NCBI RefSeq assembly: GCF_049243985.1
Contig: NC_135370.1
Location: forward strand, 10,857,492 to 10,921,491
DNA: 64,000 nt
From: Paroedura picta
Lineage: Eukaryota; Chordata; Lepidosauria; Squamata; Gekkonidae
Direction: 5' to 3'
A program made the translations under genes and the position numbers. This document shows, piece by piece, positions 22,150-44,313 of this stretch (the first letter of the stretch is position 1; every line of letters starts with the position of its first letter). The notes under the pieces were generated by a model. The model had not been told where the DNA came from, did not search any database, and was given only the letters and a program-made list of their open reading frames with translations.

Positions 22150-22646
22150 TTTATGAAACAGCCTAGGGGGTGGGACGTGTCCAGCTGTCCAAGTTAGAAT
22201 AGGGCCAATCAGAGTGCAGCCAGCTTTGTCCTGATCGGCCCTGCCCCTGCAGCTCCCGCCTTTCGTCCCTGGACTTTAGCCTCTTTGCTCTCAGATGCCT
22301 CAGTGCCTGGAGCCAGCAGCAGGTAAGGGGAGAGGGCCCTGGGCAAAGGGTCATGGTGGAGGGCTTGCTAATGAGGGCCTCTTGGCCTGCTAGGCTGGCC
22401 TTGCTAACGAGGGGCTCTTGGCCTGCTAGGCTGGGCCTGCTGACGAGGGCCACCCAGCCTGCTGACTGCTCGTTAAGAACTGCTAAGGAGCTCTGTCCCA
22501 GCCCTGCTAATGAGCTGCCCAGCCCCCATCTGCCCCACTTGATCTGGCTGCAAGCTGCCACCCAAGGCCACCTTAAGCTGCCTGGCCAGGGACCAGGGGA
22601 GGGGGCCCTTTCAAGGCCAGTTCTTAGGAATGGGCTTTGAAGCTAG
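22150..22646 (+). mobile_element. Non-autonomous Helitron, copy 2
   Basis: The right end reads GGCCAGTTCTTAGGAATGGG, then CTTTGAAGCTAG|T at 22646, a weak hairpin followed by CTAG and T. The left part (GGGACGTGTCC, GGGCCAATCAG) aligns with copy 1 just inside its 5' end. The exact 5' TC end is not certain. GC rich, no coding potential. Confidence 0.6.
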
Positions 22647-22749
22647 TAATATATAACACGTAAACATATCCCCATTCTACATTAATTCAATATAAGGATT
22701 AAAATTGCAAAAATAAACATGGAAATAACTCAATAGTCTAAGTAAATTT

Positions 22750-23092
22750 TTTTTAAATGTCATCTCCCTATGCCTCGCCGTTGCCACCGCAGCGCTCCAT
22801 GGAGCTATCACACCTCGCTGGGACGGAGTGGCAAATGCCCCCCCCCCCATGAATGCCTGCAGCTTTCTCCACCGCGCTCTGCGAGTCTCTTGCCCATCGC
22901 ACCAATGCAGGGGGGAATGGAGGACGCATCCCCCCTCCCAACACTCTCCAGGGGGCCGGATGTGGAGCATAGGATGGCCAACCCACCCAGCGGTCTGCCC
23001 CCACTTCCGAGCTGTTTGCGCTGGTGCGGCTGCTGCTGGGGAAGCGCTGCTAGAGCCTGTTGTATTTGTCATACAATGGGCTTATCTGCTAG
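22750..23092 (+). mobile_element. Helitron-like element, diverged
   Basis: It ends CCTGTTGTATTTGTCATACA, ATGGGCTTATCTGCTAG|T. The TTGTA...TACAA hairpin, CTAG and T match the 3' end of the local Helitron family. The interior is GC rich, unlike its AT-rich flanks. The left limit is a guess. Confidence 0.45.
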
Positions 23093-23252
23093 TGAGACTA
23101 TAAAACTTGAACTTAATTTTCATCCATTTAAGATTTCATGTTTGGACATGTATGAAAATAACAACAACAACAATAATGTAAAATCTGTTTGTATTTATCA
23201 AAAATCCACAGACTGTAATACTTTATTAGAATTTAATTCTTATCACCTAGAC

Positions 23253-23595
23253 TGGTGGTCCCCAACCTTTTCCAGGCTGATGACCCGGGGGGGGGGAGGG
23301 AGAGGACCGGGGACCGAGGGGGGGGAGAGGGAGAGCGGTGCTCACCGGTGGGTGCAAACACGCAGGTGTGGAACTGCCACACCTACGCATTTGCACCCAC
23401 GCCTCCCCCCCCCCCCCCGCAGCCTGGCTATGCTTGAGCGATTCGGCTGCCAAAGCAACCGATCACTCCCGGCACAGCGAGCGCCTAGCTGCTGGGGGGG
23501 GGGGAGACATGCCCACTGGTGCACTAGCACCCGCGCCTCCCTCTCCCCTGCTGCAGCCCGCTACTGGACTGCAGCCCGGGGGTTGGGGAACACTG
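23253..23595 (+). mobile_element. hAT-type element, GC-rich relative of family D, perfect TSD
   Basis: It runs from TGGTGGTCCCCAACC to GGTTGGGGAACACTG, flanked by perfect 8-bp duplications ACCTAGAC (23245-23252 and 23596-23603). The interior differs from other family D copies and holds poly-G runs and short inverted repeats around a GTGTGGAACTGCCACAC core. Confidence 0.82.
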
Positions 23596-24000
23596 ACCTA
23601 GACAACTTAAAGACAATCTTGCTACAGGACAGTTCTCAAAGTACCATAGCATTAATACCTCTGACAGGGACTATAACTTAGCTGCTGAGAAACTTAGCAT
23701 CTCCTTAAGAGAGCAAAACTATCCCCAGGCAGTAATTACTAGAGCAAAAGAGAAATTGAGATTGGCCAACAGACATGCCCTGTTAACTTAAAAGAACATG
23801 TTTCTCTTAATAAGATGGTTGTGTATTTCCCCCCCCCCCCCCCAGGATCTGAACATCATCGGGACCTCCTTCTCCACACCACTAGTAGTGGGGGGTGGGA
23901 ACAGTTTTTATTGATCTTTCCGCCATGTTGAGAATGTTTTATGTCTTTTAATGGGGTTTTATTGTGACCCGCCATGAGCCACAAGGGAGTGGCGGGAAAT

Positions 24001-24069
24001 AAATTGAATAATAATAACAACAATAACAATAATAACGATAATAACGATGATGACGATGACGATGACGAT

Positions 24070-24126
<57 letters not shown>

Positions 24127-24141
24127 AATAATAATAATAAT
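24001..24141. repeat. Trinucleotide microsatellite (AAT/AAC/GAC)n after a LINE-type tail
   Basis: ACCCGCCATGAGCCACAAGG and GTGGCGGGAAATAAATTG at 23968-24005 look like a LINE 3' end. They are followed by mixed AATAAC and GATGAC units and then a long uninterrupted (AAC)n run. Confidence 0.85.
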
Positions 24142-24594
24142 ACTTGCTGAAAGATCATCCTTAACTATTTTTGGTACTTGCCAAGACAATGTTTGCTAGC
24201 TAACTACAAGATCTTTCAAACTTGAAAAAAGACACATATTTAGGCTTTGTATAAGGCTAATTCTGGCTTATTCATTGTATGTACATTTCCATATGGCTCT
24301 GTATCATAAGAAATTGCTCCTTAAACATGCCAAATACTTCATGCAAAAAAGGAAAGAACAATGGAGGTAAACAGTGCAAAAGTCATCATTCACAAAAGCA
24401 GAAAACAACACTTGCTGGGCAGATATATTAGGAGATATCATGCCACATAGTTTGTAGAGTTGTGTAACATTCCCCAAACATTTACCATAAATGGAATATT
24501 ACTATTGTCTCCTCAGAGTCCATCTGACAAAAGTTGTTGCAAATGCAGATAAGGAATGGTACTGATGCAATCAAAGTAAAAAGAAGGGAACTGT

Positions 24595-24703
24595 AGTCCA
24601 TGGACCTCTGGAGGGACCCCGTTTGCCCACCCCTGATGCTGGCAGGGGCTCATGGGAACTGTAGTCCATGGACCTCTGGAGGGCCCCCGTTTGTCCACCC
24701 CTG
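24595..24703. mobile_element. Palindromic MITE family B, rearranged remnant
   Basis: Two direct copies of one arm (GTAGTCCATGGACCTCTGG) are present, one after the other. This arrangement differs from the intact palindromes and suggests deletion or recombination. Confidence 0.65.
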
Positions 24704-24947
24704 TATTAGATGCTTTCAGTTTGGAGGTCAGGAGTGGTCAGAGTAGATTATTGCTCCTTAAGAACACGCTCAACATCCTCTGATGTTGGGGTCGGAGGGG
24801 GGGGAGGGTGAGGATGGAAGACCCAAAACAGATCTTTGGCGACTTTCAGATGAAAGATGCTCCCAAACTTCATCTCCACAGACGCTCCCCCCCCCCCACT
24901 GGGAAACGCATTTTTCAAAGCACAACCTGTCACTCAGGCCGAGGGCC

Positions 24948-25000
24948 GTCTCTATGGGAACCGAATTCTTCAGGGAGCAGAGGGCCGTCTCTATGGCAAC
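24948..25000 (+). promoter_or_regulatory. Two tandem X-box-like (RFX) sites
   Basis: GTCTCTATGGGAAC (24948-24961) and GTCTCTATGGCAAC (24987-25000) sit in a 39-bp direct repeat beginning GAGGGCCGTCTCTATGG. The second contains the RFX half site GGCAAC. Confidence 0.55.
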
Positions 25001-25188
25001 CAACCGCTCGCACCAGCCCTTCGACGCCTCCCTTGAAAGTTCTTCCCTCTTCCGGTTCTTCCGGTTCTCCTAGTCCTTCCGCCCTCCCTCCCCCTCCCCG
25101 CGCTCGTCTCTCTTCGCGTGGCCCCGCCCTCTTTCGCTGCCGGCGAGCGGAGGGGGGGCCGGGCGCGGGCGGGCGGGCTGGCGTCATC

Positions 25189-25202
25189 GTCTCCATGGCG
25201 AC
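25189..25202 (+). promoter_or_regulatory. X-box-like (RFX) site
   Basis: GTCTCCATGGCGAC fits the imperfect palindrome expected of RFX binding sites (GTNNCC-AT-GGNNAC). It lies 87 bp upstream of the ZSWIM2 start codon. Confidence 0.6.
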
Positions 25203-25288
25203 CGGCATCTCCGAGCACGAGGCTGGCAGGGACGGTTGGCCTTTGAACGTGGGGGCGGTTGGCGGCGGGCGAGGGCGGCGGTTGGGGA

Positions 25289-36359
<11,071 letters not shown>

Positions 36360-36463
36360 TGTCTGGAAAATATCACATTTGGGGTTTTCAAATTGTAGAT
36401 TATGTCCACATGATGCTTGTGGAATACTGATATATATATTTTCCATTAATATATAAACATTGA

Positions 36464-36469
36464 AATAAA
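36464..36469 (+). terminator. Polyadenylation signal AATAAA of ZSWIM2
   Basis: AATAAA occurs 105 bp after the ZSWIM2 stop codon, followed by a GT-rich stretch (AGTCTGTGG). This implies a short 3' UTR. Confidence 0.65.
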
Positions 36470-36489
36470 AAGTCTGTGGATTATCTTTC

Positions 36490-38424
36490 ATACTAAAATC
36501 ATATTCCCTAAACTTTCTTGCTGATGTATAATGTATAAATGCATGAGGAAATCACTTGTAAAGCAGCTGACTAGTCCCACAGTTCCTGCAGGAGCACAGG
36601 GTATACCTCTGTAGTTTAAAAAAAGGATTAAATCTCAGCATATGACTATTAGTCTATAGTCTAAGACTATTGCTAAACAGCTGTTTGGCAAGATTTCAGC
36701 TTTTAAAAAAGGTTTGTATATATACTATACTGAATTAGAACTATTAACATAGCATTTCCCAGTATGATTTAGAACCTGAACATTACTGCTTGATGAAAGA
36801 GTTTCTCTCAGCTTCCCTTCCCACCACATCCCCAAATGTCCACCATAGTGTTGTTCCTCGGGGGAAAGGGGCATCCCAAGAGCAGCACAAAGGGGGAGTG
36901 AGCAGTCTTGTAGCAGGGTGAGGGGAATTTGAAATTTCTCTTTTGCCATTCACAGAAATCCTTCCTTGATATAACCATATCTCCAGACCATATAGTGGAC
37001 TAGAGGCAAATCCCATTGTAATCAGGAATAAAACAGGTGCTAAGATACACTCCTGCACTGTGGCCTGGGGGCTGGCTACAAGGCAAAAGCTCCTGCCCAC
37101 CCTTGGACTCTTGAGGCCCCACCTCCAACCTCAAGGAACATTTCTGACCCAGGGGTCACCAACCTCCAGCTGTGCCCTGGAAATCTGGAATTGGAGTATT
37201 GAGACCAGTTCCCCAGGGGAAAATGGCTGCTATGGAGGGGGCACTCTGCAATGACAACTCATCTTCAGGATCCTGGAGATGAAAGGGCTTGCTTGTGAGG
37301 GGGAACTCTGTGGCAGAGAGGTTGCAGGATGGGAGAGGTTGGGAACTGGGGATTTGCTGGAATTGCACATCATTTCCAGGCTACAGAAATCAGTCCCCCT
37401 GGAGAAAAGCCCTGGCTTTGGATCCCATGGAGGTGCAGGGATGCCAGGTGGGAAACAAAGAGAATTGCTGGGTGGTACTAATTGCTAATAACAATACACA
37501 TCAAAGAATTTATAAACTTGTCACAGTTTCTTCCTTCAATTAAAATGTTTAATTGATACCAAAATTTGTTTAGAGAACTGAAAACCGTTGAGTCAATACA
37601 TTCTTCAAATAAATATCAGAGTAAATCAAAATCATTTGTATGTCTGGGGTCCCAGAGGCCTGGCAGGGGGGTATCTCAGCCAGAAAAACCTAATAAGGGG
37701 TCTGCTCTCCACTGTCAGAAGTTTGCTGGGTAGGAGCTGCCCTGCTGTCAATAAGATGCCTATTCCTGGCCTCTTTCATCTTGGAGGAAATGGGAGGGGG
37801 AGGGAAGTGAGACGCCTTTTGATGCAGCCTCTTGTGTGCCATCTGGATGGGGAGCTGTGGGAGGTCCAGAAATGCCCCCACTACCAGCCCTCTGATACCC
37901 AGGACAGCCAGGAAAAGCCTCTGCCCTGGGAATGTGGTGGTGGTGGTGGTGGTTATTTAGATTTATTACCTGCCACTCCTGCAACTGGCTCGTAGGGGGG
38001 AACAATTGTCCACAATAAAACCCTACTAAAACACACTTGGAAATAGAACCATATAGCAACAATCAAAATCCCAAGAACATGGCGGTAAATTCAACCCCCT
38101 GCCCCCCGCCTATAACATCGGAAAGAGGAAGTGGGAAGAGAGAACACAGATGATACAAAGCTTGACAACACTTGGTTCTGGGGGACCCACTGCACCGGCC
38201 TCAACCATAAACCTGGTGGAAGAGCTCTGTTCTGTAGGCCCTGCGGACTTTCCCTTTCCATGTGGATACCACCTTGGTATTGCTGCAGTTTTTCTAAGGC
38301 CATCACAACAAAGCAAATTTAAGACCAATGGCATGGAAGATGGAGAAAGTGTAGACAGGGCACAGAAGCACCATGGGGACATGTGAAGGGGGGGGGGGAG
38401 ACACCTTTTCCCAGCATCACCTTC
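36490..38424. other. Intergenic sequence, mostly unassigned
   Basis: Between the ZSWIM2 end and the next SINE. 37149-37260 and part of 37340-37420 resemble MITE family F (AGGGGTCACCAACCTCCAGC, TTCCCCAGGGGAAAATGGCT). A GTG/GGT trinucleotide run lies at about 37932-37955. No exon-like segment was recognised. Confidence 0.5.
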
Positions 38425-38690
38425 CCAGTAGAATAAGAGTTAGTTTTTATACCCTGCTTTTCACTGCCCAAAGGAGTCTCAGAGTGTCTTATAATAGTCT
38501 TTCCCTTCCTCTCCCCACCAAAGGCACTCTTGTAAGGTAGGTGAGGCTGAGAGAGCTCTGAGAGAAACTGCTCTGTGAGAACAAACAGGACTGTGACTAG
38601 CCCAAGGTCACCCAGCATGTGGAGGAGCAGGGAATCTAATCCAGCTCACACATTAGAAGCTGCTGCTCTTAACCATTACACCAAACTACA
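38425..38690 (-). repeat. tRNA-derived SINE family A
   Basis: Reverse copy: TTTTTATACCCTGCTTTTCA, CCCTTCCTCTCCCCACC, GTCACCCAGCATGTGG, CCATTACACCAAACTAC. Confidence 0.8.
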
Positions 38691-38984
38691 AATTGCCATT
38701 GCCTTAAAGAGATGTCGCTGGAGCACAGACAGAAGAAGCTGTTGCAGGGGGATGGTGTAAGTCTTTTTTGACTTGCTCATTGACTGTTATGGGATTCTTT
38801 TCCTTTAAATTGGGACCTTCTGGCCAATGACTTCTCAGAGCAATCCAAGGAGGGAGACACTCAGCTTTTTTTCTACATGGAGAGGTGATTGTGTAGTTAA
38901 TAAGGTTTGCAGTTTCAGAAGAGAGGAATGCTTTTGTCTTCTATGTCTTCTCTCTCTCTCTCTCAGCAGCCCTTTCCTCCAGGG

Positions 38985-39120
38985 CAGGGGTAGTCAAACT
39001 GCGGCCCTCCAGATGTCCATGGACTACAGTTCCCAGGAGCCCCTGCCAGCATTCGCTGGCAGGGGCTCCTGGGAATTGTAGTCCATGGACATCTGGAGGG
39101 CCGCAGTTTGACTACCCCTG
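38985..39120. mobile_element. Palindromic hAT MITE family B, copy 3
   Basis: A 136-bp palindrome, perfect duplication CTCCAGGG at 38977-38984 and 39121-39128. It is inserted in a family F remnant: sequence resumes GAACTGATCTTTGCAGTCTG on the right. Confidence 0.95.
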
Positions 39121-39326
39121 CTCCAGGGGAACTGATCTTTGCAGTCTGGAGAGAAGCTTTCATTCTGAAGGTTCTCCAGGTCCCACCTGGAAGCTGGCAC
39201 CTGTAACCAGTGGGCAGGGATGCTAGCCTCCAGCTGAGACCTGGAGATCCCATTTCTGGAGTTTCTCAGACCCTGGAGAATATTTCAGGGGTTTCTCAGT
39301 GGTAAAAAAAAGTTGAGAAAAGCTGA
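39121..39326. mobile_element. Remnants of MITE families F and A
   Basis: 39121-39215 is the right half of family F (TCTCCAGGTCCCACCTGG). About 39265-39326 is the right end of family A (GGGGTTTCTCAGTGG, AAGTTGAGAAAAGCTG). Confidence 0.6.
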
Positions 39327-40639
39327 CAGAGGCAGTAATTGAGTTCTTTGCCAACCAATGTTTTCATGTTTGATTGTAACATACAACAGTTTTTTATTTA
39401 CTCTGATATTGAACTCAAGAACATACTGAAATGTTTTCAGTTCTTCAAGCAAATTTCGCTAACAATTACATATTTTCATTCGAGGAAGTAACTGACAGGT
39501 TTAATTAATTATTTGATGTTTATTGTTATTAGCAATTACTGCCACCCAGCATTTCTCTTTGTTTCCCACTTGGAAGTTGGTGACCCCTGGGTCAGGAATG
39601 TTCCTTGTGGTTTGGAGGTGGGACTTCAAGAGTCCAAGGGTGGGCAGGAGCCAGCTCCCAAAAATGTCACTGTGCAGGTGTGCAGCCTAGTGCCCATTGT
39701 ATTCCTCTAGTACTTTGCCTCTAGTACTGTAGATGGATGAGAGAAGAAAAGAAGCGTGTGACTATGAACTCCTTAAGCTGGGTTGCAGCAGGTGAGATTT
39801 CCTGCACAGACTCATGAAGTTGCTGCAAGGGAAAGGGGGCTGGGCAACATTCTTAGGAACAGAAGTTGAGAGTATATTTTTGATCGTGCTTATCTGTTTT
39901 ATTGATATTGATGATGGAGCTCTTTTATGGAGCAGTGTTTATTTAGAGCGAGTTTACAACACACTTTATTTTCATGTGCTTTTTGAAATTCAGTAACTCT
40001 GAGGCAGTGTGAAGTCGTCTTATAAAAGCACAAACCCTCTTTAATTGGAAGTAAAAATATACGCACAGCGAGAAAGTAGCTGTTGTGTAGCTTCCGTGCA
40101 CTGAGATTTCAGTAACAAAAAGGAAGGCATTTCATTGAGTTGTGCATGCCATTCTACCAACTAGTTCAGTACCAGTGAGTAATACTGTGCATGAATGGTC
40201 ATAGGAAACCTTCCCGTGTCTCATGATCAGCGTAACAGCAGTGAGCAAAGGCTTGGACCCCAGCTACACACCTCATGCTACTGGGGAGGGGGCTTGTTTC
40301 TCAGGAGCAGCCTTCCTGGAGCAGAGGAGTTGGGGCTGCAGCTGAAGGAGATGGGAGAGTTGTGGTCTGCAGGCAGATATGCATTCAGTCCATCGTAAGC
40401 TACTTTTGTGTTCAGCTAATTGAATAGAGGATTCTGTGCAGGCCAGTCAATATTGATGTACTGGGCTTGAGGGATTCCAGACAAAAACTGGGGATGAGGG
40501 TCAAGGGAAACCACGAGACCCGACAGACAACCAGACATGCTGCAGTATTCAACACACAAGAGTCCGATGCAGAAGGACTAACAGGAACCTGGAAGACTGC
40601 CAAAGCACCCTTGGGTTTTCATGTCAGGAAACTGCATAC

Positions 40640-40920
40640 AGCCGGGGATTTGAAGGGTTTCCCAAATAGATGGAAGTTAATTTTTCATATATTTTAAAAA
40701 ATTGTTAAACATTTATTAGGTGATATGGCCATATATCCCAATGCCCCCCCCCAATGGCCAGTGATGGTCCCAGAGCTGTGAGAAGGGCAGGGGCCATGGT
40801 TGGGTACATATACAAGGATGTTCCCCAACTACATTCTGCACGATGGCTCCACTTCTGGGGTTTCTCAAAGCCTGAAGAATGTTGGCGAATGTTGCAGGGG
40901 GTTTCTCAATGGTGAAGATT
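40640..40920 (+). mobile_element. hAT-type MITE family A, worn copy
   Basis: The core TTATTAGGTGATATGGCCAT and the right part TTTCTCAAAGCCTGAAGAAT...TTTCTCAATGG are present; both extreme ends are lost. Confidence 0.6.
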
Positions 40921-40924
40921 TCGA

Positions 40925-41127
40925 TCTCACATGTGCGCATGTGTGCATGCGCGGCGCGGCCCTGATTCCCTCTCCCCCCCCCCCCACAGTAAGAAGCTTC
41001 CCGGCCGCAAGCTTGCAGCCCGGGGAAGTTTTTTACTGCGGGAGGGGCGGGGAGAGGGAATTGTGGCCCGGCGCCCTGGCCTTCGCGGCCCAGCGGCGGG
41101 TCACGGACCGCAGGTTGGGGACCACTG
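40925..41127. mobile_element. GC-rich hAT-like element (family D relative)
   Basis: It ends CGCAGGTTGGGGACCACTG, the family D terminus, joined directly to a CR1 3' end. The interior holds opposed GGGAGAGG...CCTCTCCC-type inverted sequence around AAGCTTCCCGGCCGCAAGCT. Confidence 0.55.
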
Positions 41128-41282
41128 ATCTAGTCCAACCCCCTGCTCAATGCAGGATCAGTCCAAAGCATCCTAAAGCATCCAAGAAAAGTCTGTATCC
41201 AACCTTTGCTTGAAGACTGCCAGTGAGGGGGAGCTCACCACCTCCTGAGGCAGCCTATTCCACCAGGTTTCCCCTGTGGTTC
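41128..41282 (-). mobile_element. CR1 3' end, minus strand
   Basis: TAGTCCAACCCCCTGCTCAA, GAGGGGGAGCTCACCACCTC and GGCAGCCTATTCCACC are the reverse of a CR1 3' terminus. Confidence 0.8.
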
Positions 41283-41867
41283 CTCAGTGGAGTATGTCAC
41301 TTTTTCTATCTGCACTCATAAACCCTTTGAACCATTTGCTATAGCAGATTTTTCTTTTTTTATCGTACAAAGTTGCCTTCCTCATTACTATAACGTCAGC
41401 ACGTCGGGTGGGAGAGTTGGCCACCCTCTCCTCAGAACCTCCTTTTCTTCAGCTCTTCAGAGACAAGATCATTCTGCACCCCAGTGTGGAATTTCTGCCT
41501 AAAATTATTTTAAGGTTTCACTTGGGACAGTGTCTTGCGTTAGCTGTGTTTTTTACTAACCCAGCTTCGCATGTTGAAAGACAAATGCACACCCAAGATG
41601 TTTTTGAGGGGAGGGGCGAGCACTCTTGGGAGCTTCTAAAGCTTTTAAGCTGGCTAGTTAATTCTCTGTGGCAGGGCTGCAATTCTGGAGAACCCACGTG
41701 GGACTGCACAGAAGACCATTCGATGGAGAAGTGTTACAGATAAGGGCAACCCTGTTTTTATGGCCATGGCTTCCTGTATTTGCAACGCAGTTCATTTTAT
41801 ATTGTACATGTATCTATGGAGGTGATCAGGTCCACATGGATTGGAGAGACCATCCTGACATCAAATT

Positions 41868-42480
41868 TATATTTATATTATATTATACATCTCTTCCTGG
41901 GCTCCAAGATCACTGCAGATGGGGACTGCAGCAAAGAAATTAAAAGACGCTTGCTCCTGGGGAGGAAAGCTATGGCAAATCTAGACAGCATCCTAAAAAG
42001 CAGAGACATCACCCTGCCAACAAAAGTGCGTTTAGTCAAGGCTATGGTATTCCCAGTTGCAATGTATGGCTGCGAAAGTTGGACCATAAGGAAGGCCGAG
42101 CGTCAAAGAATTGCAGCTTTTGAACTCTGGTGCTGGAGAAGACTCTTGCAAGTCCCTTGGACTGCAAGGCGAACAAACCGGTCAGTCCTAGAGGAGATCA
42201 GCCCTGACTGCTCCTTAGAAGGCCAGATCCTGAAGATGAAACTCAAATACTTTGGCCACCTCATGAGAAGGAAGGACTCCCTGGAGAAGAGCCTAATGCT
42301 GGGAGCGATCGAGGGCAAAAGAAGAAGGGGGCGACAGAGAATGAGGTAGATGGATGGAGTCACTGAAGCAGTAGGTGCAAACTTAAATGGACTCCGGGGA
42401 ATGGTAGAGGACAGGAAGGCCTGGAGGATCATTGTTCATGGGGTCGCGATGGGTCGGACACGACTTCGCACATAACAACA
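41868..42480 (+). mobile_element. BovB (RTE clade) LINE, 3' end
   Basis: A frame (41780-42349) encodes SKITADGDCSKEIKRRLLLG, then MANLDSILKSRDITLPTKVR, VMVFPVAMYGCESWT-like sequence (AMVFPVAMYGCESW) and LKYFGHLMRRKDSLEKSLML. This is the C-terminal part of BovB reverse transcriptase. It ends near GGTCGGACACGACTTCGCAC and an AAC-rich tail. BovB is known to have moved horizontally between squamates and ruminants. It is 5' truncated, and the reading frame has a stop at 42347-42349 where the family reads on. Confidence 0.85.
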
Positions 42481-44313
42481 ACAATACATCTCTAGCAGCT
42501 AAGGGTGGCTTACAAAATATTAAAATATACAACAGTTGACTGAATAACTGAAGATCCAAGTCTGGCTAGTTTCTGACATTCAAATTTTGATTGTGCTCAG
42601 AGCCCCATGTCTGGGGAAAGAAAGTATGTCTTTCAGTTTGCATGAAGTAGGCTCCAAGGAACACTTTGGGATTTCTATGTAGGATGCTGAGATTCGTTTC
42701 ACTGCTATTGAACCTTGCTTCTATTCCACAACAACAGAATTGCCCATCTGCCGGTGAAATAGCAACGAAGCATATTCACACCAGTTCAGGAATTCATTTA
42801 CAAAAGGGACAAATCACAACAGCTGTCAGTCAATTTTAAAAACTGCTTTATTATATTGCATGACTGGTTTGACATGTAAATTTTAAAATCTGCTGTACCA
42901 ATTGATTCATTAGTACCATGGTAATTACACAGACAGAAAACACCCTTTTCAGGATAGAAAATTTAGAAACATCTCCCCCCCCCCCCAAGGACAGGGGGAT
43001 GGATGGCAGAATATTGTAAAATTAGAATGGAACGTGTCACAGAAGTAATGACGTGGCAGTGGAATGCTTCTTCCCAATATTTACAGCTTCAGCGAATGAG
43101 TTATGTCCAGTAATATCCTGGAGACACAGGCTGGAAAGAGACATTTAAGGAGTGGCGGTACCAGGCCAAGAAGTTGCCCAGTGCCTCTCCCCCTTGTAAC
43201 ATCTGCTCTTACCACAAAAATTGTCAGCTGACACAAGCTGAACAACAGAAAATAGTATTTGGTTGCTGCTGCAGAGCTGGACCCCCACGGGCTTCTTGAC
43301 AGAATCCCACAAGGAGGAAGTGAAGAATGTGGCTGCCCCACAGAGGCACGGCTGTCAAGCCATGAGTCCCTCTGTTCTCAGCCCCGTCGTACTGGCTATT
43401 ACTGACCAGAGACGGCCATTGCTTTTGGCAGCAGCAATGCAGTTCTCATAGGGGCTAGATCCTACAAACTGCAAGTGGGAGGTGCTCATGGATGTGGATT
43501 GTTCTTGACCTCTCCCTGCCACAGGGGTGACTAAACTGCGGCTCTCCAGATGTTCATGGACTACAATTACCTTGGACATCTGGAAAGCCAGAGTTTGGAA
43601 ACTCCTGCCCTAGTGGCAATGCCCATGGACGCAATGCTTGGAATCATGCCTAAAATGCCACGGGGCCCATAGGCTGCAGTGAACTAGGCCAGGTTTGCCT
43701 CATCTCTTGTCTATGAAAAAAAAAACACATGTTGTGACAGCAGAAGTTCTGTTGGGGGAAGAGGAAGGGATGATCTTTCCTAGTTTCCCTTATTCGCTGT
43801 GGCAGTTTGCATCTTGCCCAGCCCCTAGCATCAGCTTCTGGGGGGAACCCAAGGGGGTGCTCGGGGACAGCAGGCCATTGCTGTTGGTACGACCCAACCC
43901 AAGTGGACCTGTTCTGGCCCAAGTTCTTAGCTGCCGTATCTCACAGAACCGGGCTTTTGATTTGCACAGAATAAGCAGATTTTTCAGCCTAGTTTTTAAC
44001 ATGTAGGAAAGTAAGTTTTAGAATAAACTATTTGAAGAAATGCAATAAATTGTTGTGCTTTAAAGTTAAGACTATCAATTGAGAAACAGTATATTAGCAA
44101 GGGGAAAATCTACAGATATTTGACAAACCTTTTCAATTTCAATTTCATCGTTATAAAATTTCAAAATGTTAAGAAATCTGGAGAGGAAATGTGAAATATG
44201 AATTACAAATTTATTTTGCATTAAGGGTGGGATCGATTCAGATGCTTCTCAGAATTTAAGCCTTTATGCGTATAAAACAGCAAAGTTTAAATAAAAAGTG
44301 TTTTGCTTGGAAG
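42481..44313. other. Intergenic sequence; one MITE B remnant
   Basis: No exon-like segment recognised. 43524-43608 contains both outer arms of palindromic family B (TGACTAAACTGCGGCTCTCC, GGACTACAATTACC, CATCTGGAAAGC) with the centre deleted. TTTATT at about 42843 could be a distal minus-strand polyadenylation signal, but nothing else supports it. Confidence 0.45.

Noticed and set aside
22770-23681. 303-codon open frame on the plus strand
   Set aside because: It crosses a Helitron-like element, unique sequence and a hAT element, with compositional bias (Pro, Arg, Gly, Ser) and no family similarity.
18080-24141. Simple repeats considered as a CRISPR or satellite array
   Set aside because: Units of 3-4 bp without spacers; ordinary microsatellites.
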